The notes below the pieces were generated by a model. It had not been told where the DNA came from. It ran no database searches and was given only the letters and a program-made list of their open reading frames with translations. The position numbers and the translations under genes were made by a program. Shown here piece by piece: positions 50,932 through 63,960 of a DNA stretch of 64,000 nucleotides (the stretch's first letter is position 1; each line of letters opens with the position of its first letter). Where the stretch lies: contig OZ020250.1 of assembly GCA_963971285.1 (NCBI GenBank), positions 17,140,783 through 17,204,782 of the forward strand, read 5' to 3'. Origin of the DNA: Astropecten irregularis. Its lineage: Eukaryota > Echinodermata > Asteroidea > Paxillosida > Astropectinidae.

Positions 50932-51339
50932 TGTGGATCTCGTTGATTCCAGCTCCACCGCGCTCATGCATACATCGGGCGGACGAGAACCACACGCCGT
51001 ATATAAAGGCTTGCCCATGCAGGCACAATGATGATACACTCATCCGGGTTCTCCAATACCAATCTGTACTTTCCTGCCCTTGAACATGCCCCCATCCTTC
51101 CACCGATTACAAATAATTGGTCACGATTGCCCCATTAGTAAATCACGATGCTGCATTAATGTAGCATTACACGCCTGGGCATCGGGTCAGACATATGACA
51201 TAATTTCAGAATCGTTCCTGTTATGATTCTGATGAAATTCATTAGGCAAAACCGAAAGTGGCAAAACAAGTAGACAGTTGGTAGAATTCGTGAAAGGAAC
51301 CGCGACAATTATTATCATCACTAATGTTATTGTTTTTAA

Positions 51340-51425
51340 AAAAAAACAATAACACAAGTTTTTTGTGTATTTCTTGTTTACCCTGGGCTTACCTGCTCAG
51401 TGAAACACACACTGTTTTCCAGAGG
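51340..51425 (-). repeat. SINE-associated fragment
   Basis: The inverse carries GTGTTTCACTGAGCAGGTAA, GCCCAGGGTAAACAAGAAAT and so on, which also occurs at 60500-60545 next to SINE copy S4. A conserved module of that repeat or of a partner element. Confidence 0.55.
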
Positions 51426-51454
51426 TTCCCAGCAATTACAATAATTATGAATTA

Positions 51455-51725
51455 TGAAGGATGGTGCTACACGTGACCGAGTAGCAGGCTTTCATGGGCG
51501 CCCTTTGGCAGCCAGCCACATCAACCCATATATGATCACGAAGCACAGCTTAAGATCGAAAGTGTTTGGGTTTTTGTGGAGGAAAACCGGATCACCTGGA
51601 GAAAAACCCTCGTAGCATAGGAGAGAACCAACGCACAACTATACTCACAATGACCCAAGCCGGGATCGAACCCGGGCCACATTGGTGAGAGGCGAGTGCC
51701 TAACGCACTTTGCCACCTATACCCC
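51455..51725 (-). repeat. tRNA-derived SINE of a second family
   Basis: Minus strand: A-box region GTGGCAAAGTGCGTTAGGCA (51716-51697), B box CCGGGTTCGATCCCGG (51676-51661), then a non-tRNA body with GTATAGTTGTGCGTTGGTTC and GAGGGTTTTTCTCC. The head resembles a serine/leucine-type tRNA. The body continues well past it, as in a SINE. Confidence 0.7.
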
Positions 51726-51917
51726 CAACACAACACATGCTGTCACAATAGAATAGACATTTACACTAGTCTTGCCTGCACATTACTCCAAAAGTATGGT
51801 TTATGTTGGTTTATAGTCAAACAAATACCACATCTGTTTCGTTAAAATGGAACTTCAGTTGTAACAGAAACTCCAAAAACTCTTGTTTTTTTTTTAAATT
51901 AACAGCCACGATAAGAA

Positions 51918-52041
51918 AACTCATCTTAACTTACTATCAATCATAGGACCTGTGATGCATTGCAGCCCTGAGTAGAATGTGATGGGTTATCCTTCGTAAC
52001 TCGAGTTACAATCGATGGTAGGGCTTTGTGAAAACGACCCC
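51918..52041. mobile_element. Palindromic MITE, family E, copy 7 (left end decayed)
   Basis: CTCATCTTAACTTACTATCAATC to GGGCTTTGTGAAAACGACCCC. The outer left arm is missing. Confidence 0.75.
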
Positions 52042-52524
52042 AGGTTGTGTGTCTAGTTTATTTCCAAGCCTCTTTATTTTACCGTCAGTCTAAAAAATTG
52101 TTGAATTCTATCTATGTGGTTCCTCTTTTTAAGGGTAAATTTTGTCGAGTCTCCCTTGAGGTTGAGGGTTTGAACATAGATTGGAAAAAAACGTTTATCT
52201 ATTCTGTTAATGTCTAGGCAGTCAGTTCAACGTGTTTATATTATGGGTCACGCAGGTTTCGAACAGAGACGGGTATGTTGCCCTCGCGCATGCGCCTAAA
52301 TTGGACCCAAGCACGTCATGCATATTCATGACTTCCAGCGCCACTTTATACAGCCTTGTCAAACGCCCAAGTGATACATCTTCACATTGTAATTGTTCCA
52401 TGCATACGGATACAGTATAGTCATGTACATGTACGTGTCTTGAAGCGATTTGCATGCTTGGGTGTCGCATTTCATGAATTTGAAAAAATAAGTGTTAAAC
52501 CCGAGAAGCGCTGGCAAAGCATGT

Positions 52525-52676
52525 CAATGGGAGACTTTTGAGACGTTGGCGGCAGCAGACTTAAGTCTCTTTTTTTGCTAGCTCTGAGCATGCGCGCCTG
52601 CACAATGATGAGCATGTGCCCGTTGTTTTGCGCTTGCGCTATCAAGTTAAAGACCCAGCTTAGAAGTCTCCCATTG
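52525..52676. mobile_element. CpG-rich MITE, family F, copy 2
   Basis: CAATGGGAGACTTTTGAGAC at the start and AGAAGTCTCCCATTG at the end. The interior has GAGCATGCGCGCCTGC and TTTTGCGCTTGCGC. More diverged than copies 1 and 3. Confidence 0.8.
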
Positions 52677-52921
52677 ATTCAACGCAGTTTTGTGTGTAAC
52701 TGAATGCAAAATTCAAATAAATTGTTCATTTTGTTCACGTACTGAGGAAAATACTAACAAAGAAACAAAAAAATAAATTAAGTATCAGAGATTCCTCAAG
52801 TGATATCTTTCTCGAGCAATTCAAGACAGAAACTCCGAGTGCAATTCTTACTCAACAAAAGATTTGCGAAGTACGGTCAGTCTTGAACGAACTTGCCAAT
52901 GCTTTGCCATGAGGCCCAACT

Positions 52922-53115
52922 TAAAGCGAGCATTATAGTACTTGCAAGGCCTCCAACAAAATATTTTTGAGTTTGAGACAGAAAATTGACTCAACAGTTC
53001 GTAAACAGTGCAAACAGTCACCATGGGAAATCTTGGTTCATCAGATGCTGGGTTTTTCAAAGAAATCAAGATTTAGTGTCATTTTCCAAAGATAGTTAGT
53101 CCGTACGATGTTTGG
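52922..53115 (+). mobile_element. TTAA-type MITE, family D, copy 3 (partial)
   Basis: Left end AACTTAAAGCGAGCATTATA, then GCAAGGCCTCC, GTAAACAGTGCAAACAGTCA and GGAAATCTTGGTTCATCAGA as in the other two copies. The right half is missing. Confidence 0.7.
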
Positions 53116-53149
53116 AACAAACATAAAGGACACCCTCACTTGAGTTGTT

Positions 53150-53359
53150 TTAGTTAGACCGAAAAGAGTTTTGTTCTTGGGGTAAGATCAAAACCATTCT
53201 TCATGTTTTATAAGAAAAATTGAGTCGGGTTTTCGCTATTTTCTCGTGACACAGATTTTCACAGGTTTATTATTTCATGTACATGTTTGATCAGACAAAA
53301 TATGAGTGCTGTTCTGTGACCTTTACCAATCATGTATTAGATGTATTAGGCTATACCTT
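53150..53359. mobile_element. TTAA-type MITE, family C, partial copy 3
   Basis: Shares AAGATCAAAACCATTCTTCA, TTTTCGCTATTTTCTCGTGA and GTGCTGTTCTGTGACC with 14779-15142, and ends CTATACCTTT. Confidence 0.7.
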
Positions 53360-56300
53360 TGACCAACTGGGCGCTATCGTTAAGAGAAGTTTGACCAGTA
53401 ACTATGGCAATCATTGATTTGTCTAAACAGTTAGAGGGTCGTATTAACTTGCCAAGATGTGTTGTCTTCTTTTTGTGTGTGTGTTTCGAGAGCGCTGGTT
53501 GTTTCTTGTGAAATTAGGATTTAATTTTTCTTTAGCAGAACCGGTGACCGTCCCTTCTCAAGCTTGATTAACTTGCGGGAACAAATCGAGTGTGAACCGA
53601 AGACAAGTCCAGTGATAGGAAATTAAAAAGAGTGGAATCGATTGAGCGCAAAAATGGAGAGCGGGTAAAAAAAAAATAGTCTGAATGACCCGGCCTGGAT
53701 GTACGCCATTGACCGCTAAGTTTGAAACTGTGTTGTAGTTAATTAACCGTGGGCGAGTTAATTGTCTGAGAGCCGAGGCGAGCTAGCATGCCAAGACAGC
53801 GAGTAGGCTAGGAATAAGGACAGCCATACACCACGGTTAATAAAATATTCCCCCAAACGCAGCCCAGTTAATTATCTGAAATCACCCAATGATTGCCGTT
53901 CAGGAAAATCTATCGATTTGTCTGTGTCAATATAACACTTTCATCTCGGCCGTATACGACGTACACGTATACACGCGCTCTATTCTGATTGTCATTTGAA
54001 CGCTACCGCTCCGCCATTTTTCTGCTTTATTAGCTAACCTGAAAAGGCGGGGAAAAGGCAGCCCATATAGGACAAGTTTCATACGTATATTACGCAGACG
54101 GATCCTTGTGTTGTTGTTTTTTTCCTTAATGGGCGACCTTCTTTTTCGGGGCGTCTAGGGTTGCCATGGAAACTTCGAGCGATGCCTTAGCAACAATGCA
54201 GTGTTGTGAATTCAGAGACCGCTGATGAAGGTTATGGTTACAAAAGATGTAATCATGCGTGCAAACCGCGACCAGGAGCAAAGTCAATTTAACAATATCA
54301 CTTGCGATATAGCTAATAAAAAAACACACGAAATGTTACATTATTATAACTAGACAAAAACACCTGATGATTTTTTTTCCCTTGCACAGCTTAACAATAG
54401 ACACCAAGCTCCGCTGAGAAACACAACTCAGGAACAAAGAACGATCAGCATGGGGCTGAGTTCCTCTAAGTGTGCAAGAAACCATAATATATTAACCACA
54501 CACTCGCAGGAAACAACATATCAGGTTGCGTACATATACTTGGACAAATAAATCGTAAGCAAGCAAAGAGAGGTTTCGCCATTGCAAGTCCATTATAATA
54601 CGCATCTATGCCCACGCATCTTTCTCCATCCGTGAAAAGAAAAGTCAAATGGACGGAGAGATCTCGTACAATTGCTAGACCATCAAAAAAACGTTGTCTC
54701 ACATGGGTACATACAAGACGAGCATTATTACAATCTTACATCGCCCACCTGTATATCTGACCCATTATGTGCCCACTTAGAACTAAAAAACCAGGCTAAA
54801 GGTTTTGAATTCTAAAAATTGATAATGAAAGAAATATTATACCCATTTGTAGCAAGGTAATGTTGATGTTGTTTTGCTTATAAGTAGGCCTATACAGCCC
54901 TTCATTGTTCCAATTATTAGGCCTACACGAAACCTCAAATTGTTGCCATTCATTGTTTATTTATAGGTATAGGCCGCATTTTCGCCCACAGATAATAACA
55001 ACTAGTATTGATTGATAAAATTAATGAATTGCTATAATATTATGGGTTTTTGTATAATAGAACTTCAAATTTCCATATTAGGAGCACAATGCGAAGGCAA
55101 ATGACGATAAAATCATTGAGACAAAGCTAATGAAGGTGTTGATTTCCGATGAAAAAAAACAACAACATAATAATTGATCATACAGCGTGTGCAGTTTATG
55201 TATGAATTACAGTATATTGTGGCTTGATTAAATCCTTTTCACACAAAATGAGTGCAAAACATATTTCATTGAAAAAAATGATGTTTAAAATGATAATAGT
55301 CGATAATTTCAGCTGATCAACATACTGTGAAATATAGGCCACAGTTCCTGTAAATTTTCAAAAAACGTACGGATGCTCGCTATAGTCATTTCAATGCGTT
55401 CAGTGAAGAAAAGGATGGTCTAGAGAAATTCTTCAACGTTTTAATTTTGTATATCTATAATTTGGTGCAATCAGGCACTTCAAACAGCTTATTGACCAGA
55501 ACATTTGCCAGCAATTTACCTTAATCATCTTCATTTAAATAGGTACAAGTGAAAAAGAACCACTCTGTAAAAACGTTTAACAAAATAGAAGGTAAATCTA
55601 GACTCACATTATACATATAGGCCAGTCAGCAAATAAAACAAAGCCCTCTCGAAAACACATGGCGAAAAGGTGGAAAATATCATCTGAATTTCTAAGTGCA
55701 AATTCCATTTTTCACTTTTCCCAAGTAGGCCTACTTCTCCAAGTACTTTTTAAGCTTTGTGATCATGACATCATATCATTTAGTTTCGGTCTTATTTAAT
55801 TTTTAAAAAATACGTAGGCGTGATACCCTAAATATATTTTCATTACAATGTCCAATCATCGATGCATTTATTTCACAGTCAACATTAATTTAATCAGTTA
55901 CACTGGACCCGAGATAATTTTGCAAAGATAGGCGTAGCAATTGGTGGTAACCATGAACAGCATTTCAATAATTATTTCTGTCCTCGCTGTTCTGACGTCT
56001 TTTACAAAAAGGAATACCCATATTGCTCAAAACAGATATTGAAAGAATTGGGGCTCGACATGACTGTAGGGAATCAAAAAACCAACCTTGATTTTGTGTT
56101 TACTCTTGACATCCATTAAGGCTCAATTGCGCATGTAATCATTTGTGTTCACACTTTTGCCCCCTTTTGTTACGGAGTGAGCAGGCTGTGTATACGGACC
56201 CATGTGTGTGTGTGCTCCAAGCAAAGGGAAATGTCATCTCATGCAAAATGAATACAATACAAAAGCTGCTAGGCCAAATGAAGGCGTTTGAGTTAAAAAA

Positions 56301-58040
56301 AAAAAAAAAAGTCTGCAGGCGAAATGCACATAGACAAATGACACACAAAGTGCGCGGGTAAACGAAGTGTGAAAAAAATGGATGAAAAAAAAGGACTAAG
56401 CTTACAATGAGTGAAAGTGCTCTCATAAAAATGATGGTTTTTTTATTGACAGTTGCAAACCGCAATCAAACACCATTGCCCTGAATTGAGGCACAACGAT
56501 CAACATTTGCTATTTACATATCGGTAACTCCAATAGGTTTTGCTCTTTTTAACTTCATACAGTATTTGTCTTTCTTTTCATTTGAAGATGGTTGGTGGGT
56601 TTCTTTTCCCGCCCTTATGGCTCATTATCAAGGGAAATGAATGTTAGTTTGGGAGGCATTAACAGACTGGATGGCCTTTTGATGTTAAACCTTGGTTTCT
56701 CATGGGATAAACTTCGATATATGTTCATGGTGAAGCAATTTACGATATCCTTCCTCGAAGCAACATCGTATCTTCACTTTTTAGGCCTATACGGCCAACC
56801 TAGAGCGTTTTCGAAACGGAGGCTTAGGCTAAGGCTCAGGCTCCAGCTCTGACATCCATATACTGAAAATATAGGTTGTGGTTTTCATTGAAGCTGAAGC
56901 TGTTTTTCTTTTCATACTATAGAGAATTATACTTCGGAACCGCAGCCAAAAGTCTCTATTTTGATGCCCGTTGTTTTAAAATGGATTCACGAAATGGAGC
57001 CGGAGCCTGAAACGGAGCGTGAGCCTCCGTTTTGAACACGCCCATAGTAGGCAAGCCCTCACTGGTTTTTTAAAACTGAGAATCCGACAAGATGTGATAT
57101 GGAAATAGGAACACAAATGGAATGATTTCTCAGAACTCAAAGCATAGGAAACCCATGCATTTTAACTATACAATGTATTTTACATCACCAACATGTATTA
57201 TTGACAATGGGTATTGATTATTACTCTACCCTGTGGTTGATATTTGCATAGTTCTGTTTATTTGCCGAATGAGCAATCAATATGTTTTTGTTTGTCTGAT
57301 TCTTCATTCGTTTGTTTCTTTAGTTTTGTTTCTTTAAATTTCAGCGAGTAGTTTAAGTAGTAAGGAGATAGGAATACAAAATATCATCAGTCGCCGTTTT
57401 TGTTTTTGTTTTTTTTCTCCAACCAAATCTTTAAAAATGAAAAACGGATTAAAATGGATAAAGCGCTTCATGAAAACAATCTGGGCCGATGTGTCATGGA
57501 TATCGAGAAAGGATCGAAAATGTTCGATTTTGTTGAAGTCGTGTCAAAGTCATAGCATTTTGTCATGGCAGTGGGTTTGACATTGCAAGAAGTTAATAGT
57601 GAAATCGCTCAACACCGTTGAGGTGGTGAACTGGGACACTATGTGATTGATGGAAAACCGAGTTATTTTCCCCCAAAATTTACAAATGAAACGATGCAAA
57701 TTATACAACAATTTTTTATACAAAATCACAAAACGTAAAATAGAATTAATAATTGTGTGTTTTGGTTGAATTTCTGCCAGAATTTAAAGAATGCAGCGTA
57801 CTCACAGAATAATTTGTGACTTGCAAACTTGGACAACATCATGTTTGTAACTGATCAAACTAAGTCATGATTAGTTGGCTCACAAAAAGAAAACAACACT
57901 GTTGTTGTTGTTTTTCGATCATAGATATTTTTGTTTCGTATTTGTATTTTTTATTTTACGTACACTTTTGTAGAATTTGCAACCGCTTCAGATGTGAGGA
58001 TACATTTTGGACTTAAGAAAGTTTCTTGGAGGTAACTTAC
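53360..58040. other. 5' end of Mnx intron 1
   Basis: 53500-54350 is unique and moderately GC-rich. 54800-57900 is A+T-rich, with five of the ten TAGGCCTA octamers in the window and an A run at 56296-56310. No repeat family or extra exon recognised. The 57988-58040 part read past exon 1 is intronic, starting with the donor. Confidence 0.4.
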
Positions 58041-58620
58041 CGGGGTAATCTCCCATTCGAGGCATCATGACGTTTCCCCTGATGAAATCCATAGGAATTC
58101 CTCCAGGCAGGCCATGAACTGCTGCCTTCATAAGCATGTGTTCCGAGGCAGCGGCATGGAACGCACTCAGGTGGGCTACACTGTGGTGTTGACCGTTCAG
58201 GTAGCCAGCGTACAACGGGTGAGCGTACAGGGCCGGTACCGGCACGCCGCCGGGACTGGAGCAGTGCTTGGACGTCACCACGCCCGGGCCGTGTACGGCA
58301 GCAACGGCCGCCGCAGCGGCGGTGGGTGGCTGGAGGTTGAGCAGGCCCGGCTTGGGGATGATGCTGCCGGTGGCAGCAGCGGCTGCCTGCAGCATCCGGG
58401 CTGGGTTGGACGTCTGGCTGGTCGGGACGTGAGCGTGGAGGTACGCCAGGCGCTCGCTGAGTGCGGCTTGAAGTTGTCCCTGAAGACCGGCGTACTGGAC
58501 GGCGGTGAGCGTGCTGGCAGCCGTAGCAGCCGTGGGACTCCTCGGCTTGACAACCCTCGGTGAACACGGGGATTCTTTCGACAGAAGCGCGTCAATAGAG
58601 AAGGATTTGTGGCCTTCCAT
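58041..58620 (-). CDS. Mnx: Mnx homeobox protein, coding exon 1 (residues 1-193 plus first base of codon 194)
   Basis: First coding exon of an Mnx/Hb9-type homeodomain transcription factor, a nuclear DNA-binding regulator of motor-neuron and endodermal fates in other animals (family knowledge). The ATG has A at -3 and G at +4, and an in-frame TGA sits 12 bases upstream, so the start is well supported. Residues 7-13 (FSIDALL) form an eh1-like Groucho-binding motif found at the same place in Mnx proteins. Residues 80-107 contain alanine runs. Residues 128-140 (VPALYAHPLYAGY) match the conserved Mnx PALYGHPVY block. Residues 177-193 (MDFIRGNVMMPRMGDYP) correspond to the Mnx block just before the homeodomain. 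The exon ends at a consensus donor, G|GTAAGT at 58040-58035, leaving phase 1, which joins in frame to exon 2. The exon is GC-rich compared with the flanking intron. The opposite-strand open frames here are shadows. Confidence 0.93.
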
Positions 58621-58933
58621 CCTTATCGTTCACCAAAGTAAATGTCCGATTCTCAAAGAAATTTTAAAAACACTAAAAAGAAAACAAATTGAGCGAGTAA
58701 GCAAACAGCACACGCACGCTGGTGTATTGCTGTGTCAGCGATCGTCGTGTGCTTGTAGACCAGTCAGCCAGGACTCCACGAAGTACGACAGAAATATGCC
58801 GAGAGGTGTTGCGCGTTTGCGGTATTTAATAAAATAACTGAGTAATACTTAGTGAACCTGAGCAGATATCCGTGGTTTTTCTAACTATCATGTAGAGTTA
58901 TCAAACTCTATCGGGCATGCCCACATCTTTTTG
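58621..58933 (-). other. Mnx: Probable Mnx 5' UTR and proximal promoter
   Basis: Sequence between the candidate TATA-like site and the ATG. It has an in-frame TGA at -12 and contains no recognised repeat family. The T/A-rich segment around 58823-58835 is a weaker alternative TATA position. Confidence 0.35.
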
Positions 58934-59014
58934 ATTATATGATAGCCATCAGCCGAAACCCACGTCACGCGTAGACTCGGCGCGCGATTGGTCGTTGGTG
59001 GCGCGGCTCATTGG
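58934..59014 (-). promoter_or_regulatory. Mnx: Candidate Mnx core promoter: two CCAAT boxes, CRE-like site, TATA-like site
   Basis: On the minus strand, CCAAT boxes lie at 59014-59010 and 58991-58987 (23 bp apart), a TGACGTG CRE-like motif at 58967-58961, and a TATAAT-like motif at 58939-58934. The order and spacing (CCAAT about 50-75 bp before the TATA-like site) are those of a CCAAT/TATA promoter. This would put the start of transcription near 58905 and give a 5' UTR of about 285 bases. The motifs are seen directly. The transcription start is inference. Confidence 0.45.
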
Positions 59015-59019
59015 ATATC

Positions 59020-60454
59020 TAGAAGTCAGCCATAATCTGTTGTTGATAGGCAAGTCGGCAATTACGAGTTTTAATTATGTGTTGACAAGAAGTCGTAATA
59101 CGGTGGGATCAATCGATTTTGCCGCGGCAATCGCTGCGTTTATCTCGGGCCCAAAGCCGCAAATTACACCCAGCTCATGCTGATGAAACTCCGGTCATGT
59201 AGTGTGGGAGAAGAGGCACAGTGTGTGCCGTACATGGTATACCAGTGAGGTTTAAAAACCACCTCCACCGCGATGACACAGGCACTCGTAATAGCGATGT
59301 CAACATTCACAGAAAATCCGAACGGCAAACGGTATTGCCAAGTGGTTCTTTTTTTTTATTTGGCTGATACAACAACTGAGAATGCTTGGTCGAGTGAGGG
59401 CCTACAGACATCGACAGGCAAGATCCCTCCAGGCGGTGCAGCTTTCTGCCTCCACGGTGTCCTTCCTCTTAAAAAACACCGGGGATAGAGGAGGGCAAGA
59501 GGGGGACTGGCTTCACGGTCCCACCGGCCAGAACACGCACGACTCCAACCGTCCAGAACCCTCCGAGGCCCCTTCGGTAGGCAATGAAAAGACCACCCCA
59601 TAAAAATAAGATCCCCGGACAAATTAATTACACAAATGAAGTCATCGGCGGTGCAGTCTGCTCATTGTGTGCGATAATACCGACCGTCCCTCTGTAAACA
59701 CGGGCGACATGCGCCGGCTTCTCGCTGCCTGCCAACCGCTCGCGGTGACTCGCCAATCGGCACACATTATGAATATAAAATTATCCTGGACACACACACA
59801 CTAGCACACGCAACACAAAACACACTCTCACATCCAAAAAAAAAAAAAAGTCAGAAAATGTTAAGCAGGAGAAGAATAAAAATTGAATATTGCCGAGTGT
59901 ACAATTACCATAATGCCGTCAGTTTTGAATTTCACTACGGGCAATGATTCTTGAATGTCCCAGCGCATCTTTCTTTGAACAATAAAAGAGGGGGGGGAGA
60001 TCCCCACACAATAAACATGAATAGCGCACGGAGAATATACTGGGGGGAAATACCGGCCATTTTGTACACAAGAATCGTGTGTAAAGAGCGACTGAGCCCG
60101 CGTTTTTTTTACCCCTTCATGGTGTCACGTGCCGTGCATGCGCACTCTGTTCCCCTGGGTTATTTTGTCAAGATTTGGACTTCCTTTCAGATTTCAAGGG
60201 GCATTCATTTGGATTAAGATTTAAGTGAAATGTATATTTGCCCTTTAGCTAGATACAGGGTGCAAAGTTGATATTGCTGTTCGCGCTGGTTTATATAGTG
60301 TTTGCCCTGTTGCAGAGACCGCAGACCTTAACCAATTCTCGCGAGTTTTTGGAAAATTATGACCAAAAAACGAGAGCTGAGAAGGAAAAGACGGAAATAT
60401 TCAAGTGGGTGATTTGACTTGAGTCGGTTGGGATTGATCATCGATTACTGGCTG
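59020..60454. other. Mnx upstream flank
   Basis: Unique DNA. 59380-59620 is GC-rich with overlapping open frames on both strands but no domain. An A run lies at 59837-59850. Possible distal promoter sequence. No second gene seen. Confidence 0.35.
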
Positions 60455-60810
60455 ACATGTTTTAGTTTCAGTTTCCCTTGTGGTTATTTGCAAAACAGTA
60501 TGTGTTTCACTGAGCAGGTAAACCCAGGGTAAACAAGAAATAAATAAATAAATATTTGTGATGATTATATTGATTATATCCTCTTTGAGTGAAACCCCCA
60601 TGTTCTGTTTCTCAGGTTGCAGCATTGCTGCGAGAATCGATGAAATGATCCTTGGGATATAGCGGTATGTGAGTGGTTTCGTGGCTTCTGACTGTCAAAC
60701 GATTAGCTGGATAGCTCAGTTGGTAGAGCGCCTTTACGGTATTCAGGAGGTCGCTAGTTCGAATCTCGCTTCTGTCAGTTTGTCTTTGTTCACCTTGCGA
60801 TGCTTTAACA
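60455..60810 (+). repeat. tRNA-related SINE copy S4 (uninterrupted)
   Basis: A box TAGCTCAGTTGGTAGAGCG (60712-60730) and B box AGTTCGAATC (60756-60765), with the leader ATCCTTGGGATATAGCGG at 60648-60665 and the upstream TCTGTTTCTCAGGTTGCAG at 60603-60621. A tail-like piece (CCCTTGTGGTTATTTGC) lies upstream at 60476-60492. The tRNA-like part is well kept, but the ends GCTGGAT and TTCTGTC do not form an acceptor stem. Confidence 0.82.
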
Positions 60811-60963
60811 TACTGATTTTGAAAATTTCATCAAAATGATTAAAACAAATTCCGATTTCAGCGCAATGTCGTGTACCGTGTCCCTTCCCATCGCAGACTC
60901 AATTCATGCATATGCAAATCATATTGACCTTTGAACCATAGACAGTGACGTCAACCATCCATC

Positions 60964-61110
60964 CAATAGGAGACTTTTGGAGAGTCGGTCTTGAGTCAAC
61001 AGCGCAAGCGCACGCACGCGCAATACAACGCGCGCATGCTCACAATTGCGCAATCATGGTTTGCGCGTGCGCTGTTGACTCAAGGCCGACTCTCCAAAAG
61101 TCTCCCATTG
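60964..61110. mobile_element. CpG-rich MITE, family F, copy 3
   Basis: CAATAGGAGACTTTTGGAGA and the inverse CTCCAAAAGTCTCCCATTG are the ends. The inner arms GAGTCAACAGCGCAAGCGCA and TGCGCGTGCGCTGTTGACTC also pair. Best preserved of the three. Confidence 0.88.
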
Positions 61111-63960
61111 TTTTTCCTAATGAAATAAAATGATTATTGTTCTTCTCATAACAAAATTATGGATTTGTCTTCTTTAATTTTGCAGTGGAAGACCAACACC
61201 ACATCCCAACTTAAATTTTCAAAGAAAGTGTTACTTTTTGTCTAAACAAACAAACATAACAAACAAACCAGTAAATAAACAAAAACAAACAAGCAAAACA
61301 AAACAACACTTGACAAAAACTACCTATAAAGCAGTTTAAGACCAAATTTTGACTTCTCAATCCTTGCGATGAGATTGCCTTTTACTTGGAGGGCAAAATG
61401 AGTTGCGTCTACATTACGATCCGACCCATATGTCGGGTTTTCAAAACAAATCTTTTGGATCATTTCTCCCAATTACGCTCGGAGCGACTTCTATACCGAC
61501 TTCTCTAATCAGCTACTTGGCCTCTTCTATAGCGCTTCCCTAATTGTTTCCACTTAGGTTTATTTGCCTGCTCGGTCCGGACCTGCTTATAGGAACTCAC
61601 ACGGCCTTCGTGATACCAGCGGTTTAAAGAAAAATAAAGACTTCTGAGTATTCTAAGTATTCTAAGCCATGGTGCAAATACTACTATACCCGCCAGATAT
61701 AATAAGACTTATATGGCGATGAATTTCATTCCATAAATGTCGGGACAATCTCGGCGATAAGGAAAAAAACCACGGACTTGCCCCTGGAGCGGGTCAGGCA
61801 CGACAATTTAGTGGGGTGAAAACACGGCTGGCTGACGGGGGGGAAGGGAGGGCAGTGGAGGCAAGGGTGTGGGGAGGACAATATATCGGATGCACACAGA
61901 ACCCACAACAGCAAATAAACACACCAGGGTGGTTCCCTTACCACCTCCAGTGACAAAGATGTTATCTGGGGAAGGAAGTGATGGCAATACTGATTGCTTC
62001 ACTTGGTTAACTTTATTCATTGCCCCCCTCCCCTACCCACCTCCCCCTCCCTCCAAACAGAAGATGAAGCTGTTGTCTTTTCCCTTTGATTTTTTTTTTT
62101 TTTTTGAAAAAAAGCCCTGTCGCGGAGCTATAATGTGAACGAACGACAATTGGTTTAATTTATGTATTGCCGTATCAGTTGTACTGATCTTTATCTTTCC
62201 GGCCCAACAGTACTTGATTAATTAATCATACTTTGGGACGGGGAGGGGGTGGGAGAGGAGGGGAGGTAGTTGAGGTGGAATGTCCCCAGTCCCCGTCGAG
62301 TCTGTTTTTCTGACTTTAATTTCAATCAGCAGAAATGGATGGGAAGTGACGGGCGCCGACAAATTGAGTTGTTCCAGACACGCAGGTGATTTTCGAGAGG
62401 GTTATAGAGCGAGAAGACGGAGGGGGTAGAAGGGGGAGGGGACTTGGGCTGTCTTGGCTGTAGCTCTGTCACTGCCTGCGAACAATGCACAGAGTGCCTG
62501 GGCCCAAGACCCAAACGCTGTCCATCCAAACGTCCGCTGGTCATATTTTGTTTGAAATAGGTTGATGTGCCAAAAGGGACGCAATATCCACAACCACATA
62601 ACCCCTTTGACCTTTTTTTATTTCGCTCAAGAAACTGTATTAAGTTGAAATCTTTGTTGAATGTACTCTTTCCCCCCCAATTTGATACATCGAATTTATC
62701 ATTGCACCTTTTCAGGACGATGTTGGCCTTTTCATAACAAAACGGGACTATCTTTTGGAAAAGTCTATAGCTGTATGTGGGGACTACTTCACACACAGGT
62801 AATCTTTAAGAATGAAATGAGGCCTAACCTTCATTTTTTTATGCTTACACGTTTTTCTTCTAGAGATAATAAGACAGTTGTAAAAAAAAATTCTTTATCC
62901 TACCGAAGTGTTCCTTTGGCATGCAATGCAGCTGGTTTTCTCCAAGTTTGATGTGAGAGGTTGGTCAAAAGACGAGATTCACGGAAGCATGGATTGTCAA
63001 GGAGCAAAGTTATGAAAACCCTCTTATTAAGGTGTTAGCCCAACACCCCCTACATCTATGGTTTGACTTCATAAAATGGAAGTTTATAGGCCTACCATTA
63101 ACAGCTTTGGTAGGTAGTATGTGGCTTCAAATTGTGTATCACTTTTGAGAAAATGTGGTATCGTTTGAGGAACAACAAAAAACAAGAAGAACTTTCCCAC
63201 AATGCAACTGAAAAAAGGCGCGTGGTCGTATTTTCTGCCCCCAAGTCCTTGATATGTATTTTGGTGAATGATTATGTGATTATATCATTCATAATCCATT
63301 CACAGAGAAATAACATTTTTTTAATATTAAGTCAGGAGCAAGAGCTTAAACCCATTTGTTGAATTTTCTTTTGTTTTTCTTAATTTTGGGGGGAAATATT
63401 ACAATAATTTTTGGGATATTACACAAAAGTGTTACCACAATTTTTGGTCACACAGTACCTAGAAATGTTCCCTGAGGTCTGCTCCATCAATTTCTTAAGT
63501 CAGACCTTAGGTATGGTCGGAGTTGAGAAGTCAAATTTTGTCATGGTCCATGCTCCTTTACTTTGAGAGTCGCGCTCGTCATTCGACCATACCCAGTATA
63601 AGCGCAAGGGGGCATGACGGCGCTGCATGGCAAGAAAATACCAAATCACGATGGTTGTGTTCAATGAAATTCCTCTTTTAAGTTGTAACAGTCTCATCAA
63701 CAAACGGAATCGTGACTATCACTCACACTTTAGTCTGCAGAACGGGAAAGTGAAATGATTACGCTAGGCCGAATTTTGGCAGCTATAAACTGGCGATATA
63801 GCATTATAACCATTTATCAACGCATGTCCTTAGAAGTTCGCCTTTTCTAAAGATAGCTGTTGAAACTTTAACCCAGTCAAAACATTGTGGGGTGCCTTTT
63901 TTTTGTTCCCCAACATAATTTTGGCGTATTGGGCTACTCTCAATGATTGTTGGTATACTT
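61111..63960. other. Upstream flank, no gene seen
   Basis: A-rich AAACAAAC patch at 61245-61310, T run at 62089-62104, G-rich stretch at 62238-62270. The 156-codon minus frame at 62326-62796 shows no recognisable domain and is left out. Confidence 0.4.

Noticed and set aside
58114..58563. Plus-strand open frame of 149 codons
   Set aside because: Antisense shadow of the GC-rich Mnx exon 1.
60712..60780. Functional tRNA gene
   Set aside because: A and B boxes are good, but the acceptor ends do not pair, no standard anticodon arm is seen, and the same sequence recurs in three other places with shared flanks, so it is a SINE.
62326..62796. 156-codon minus-strand frame upstream of Mnx
   Set aside because: No domain and no splice or promoter context. 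Partly G-rich low-complexity DNA.
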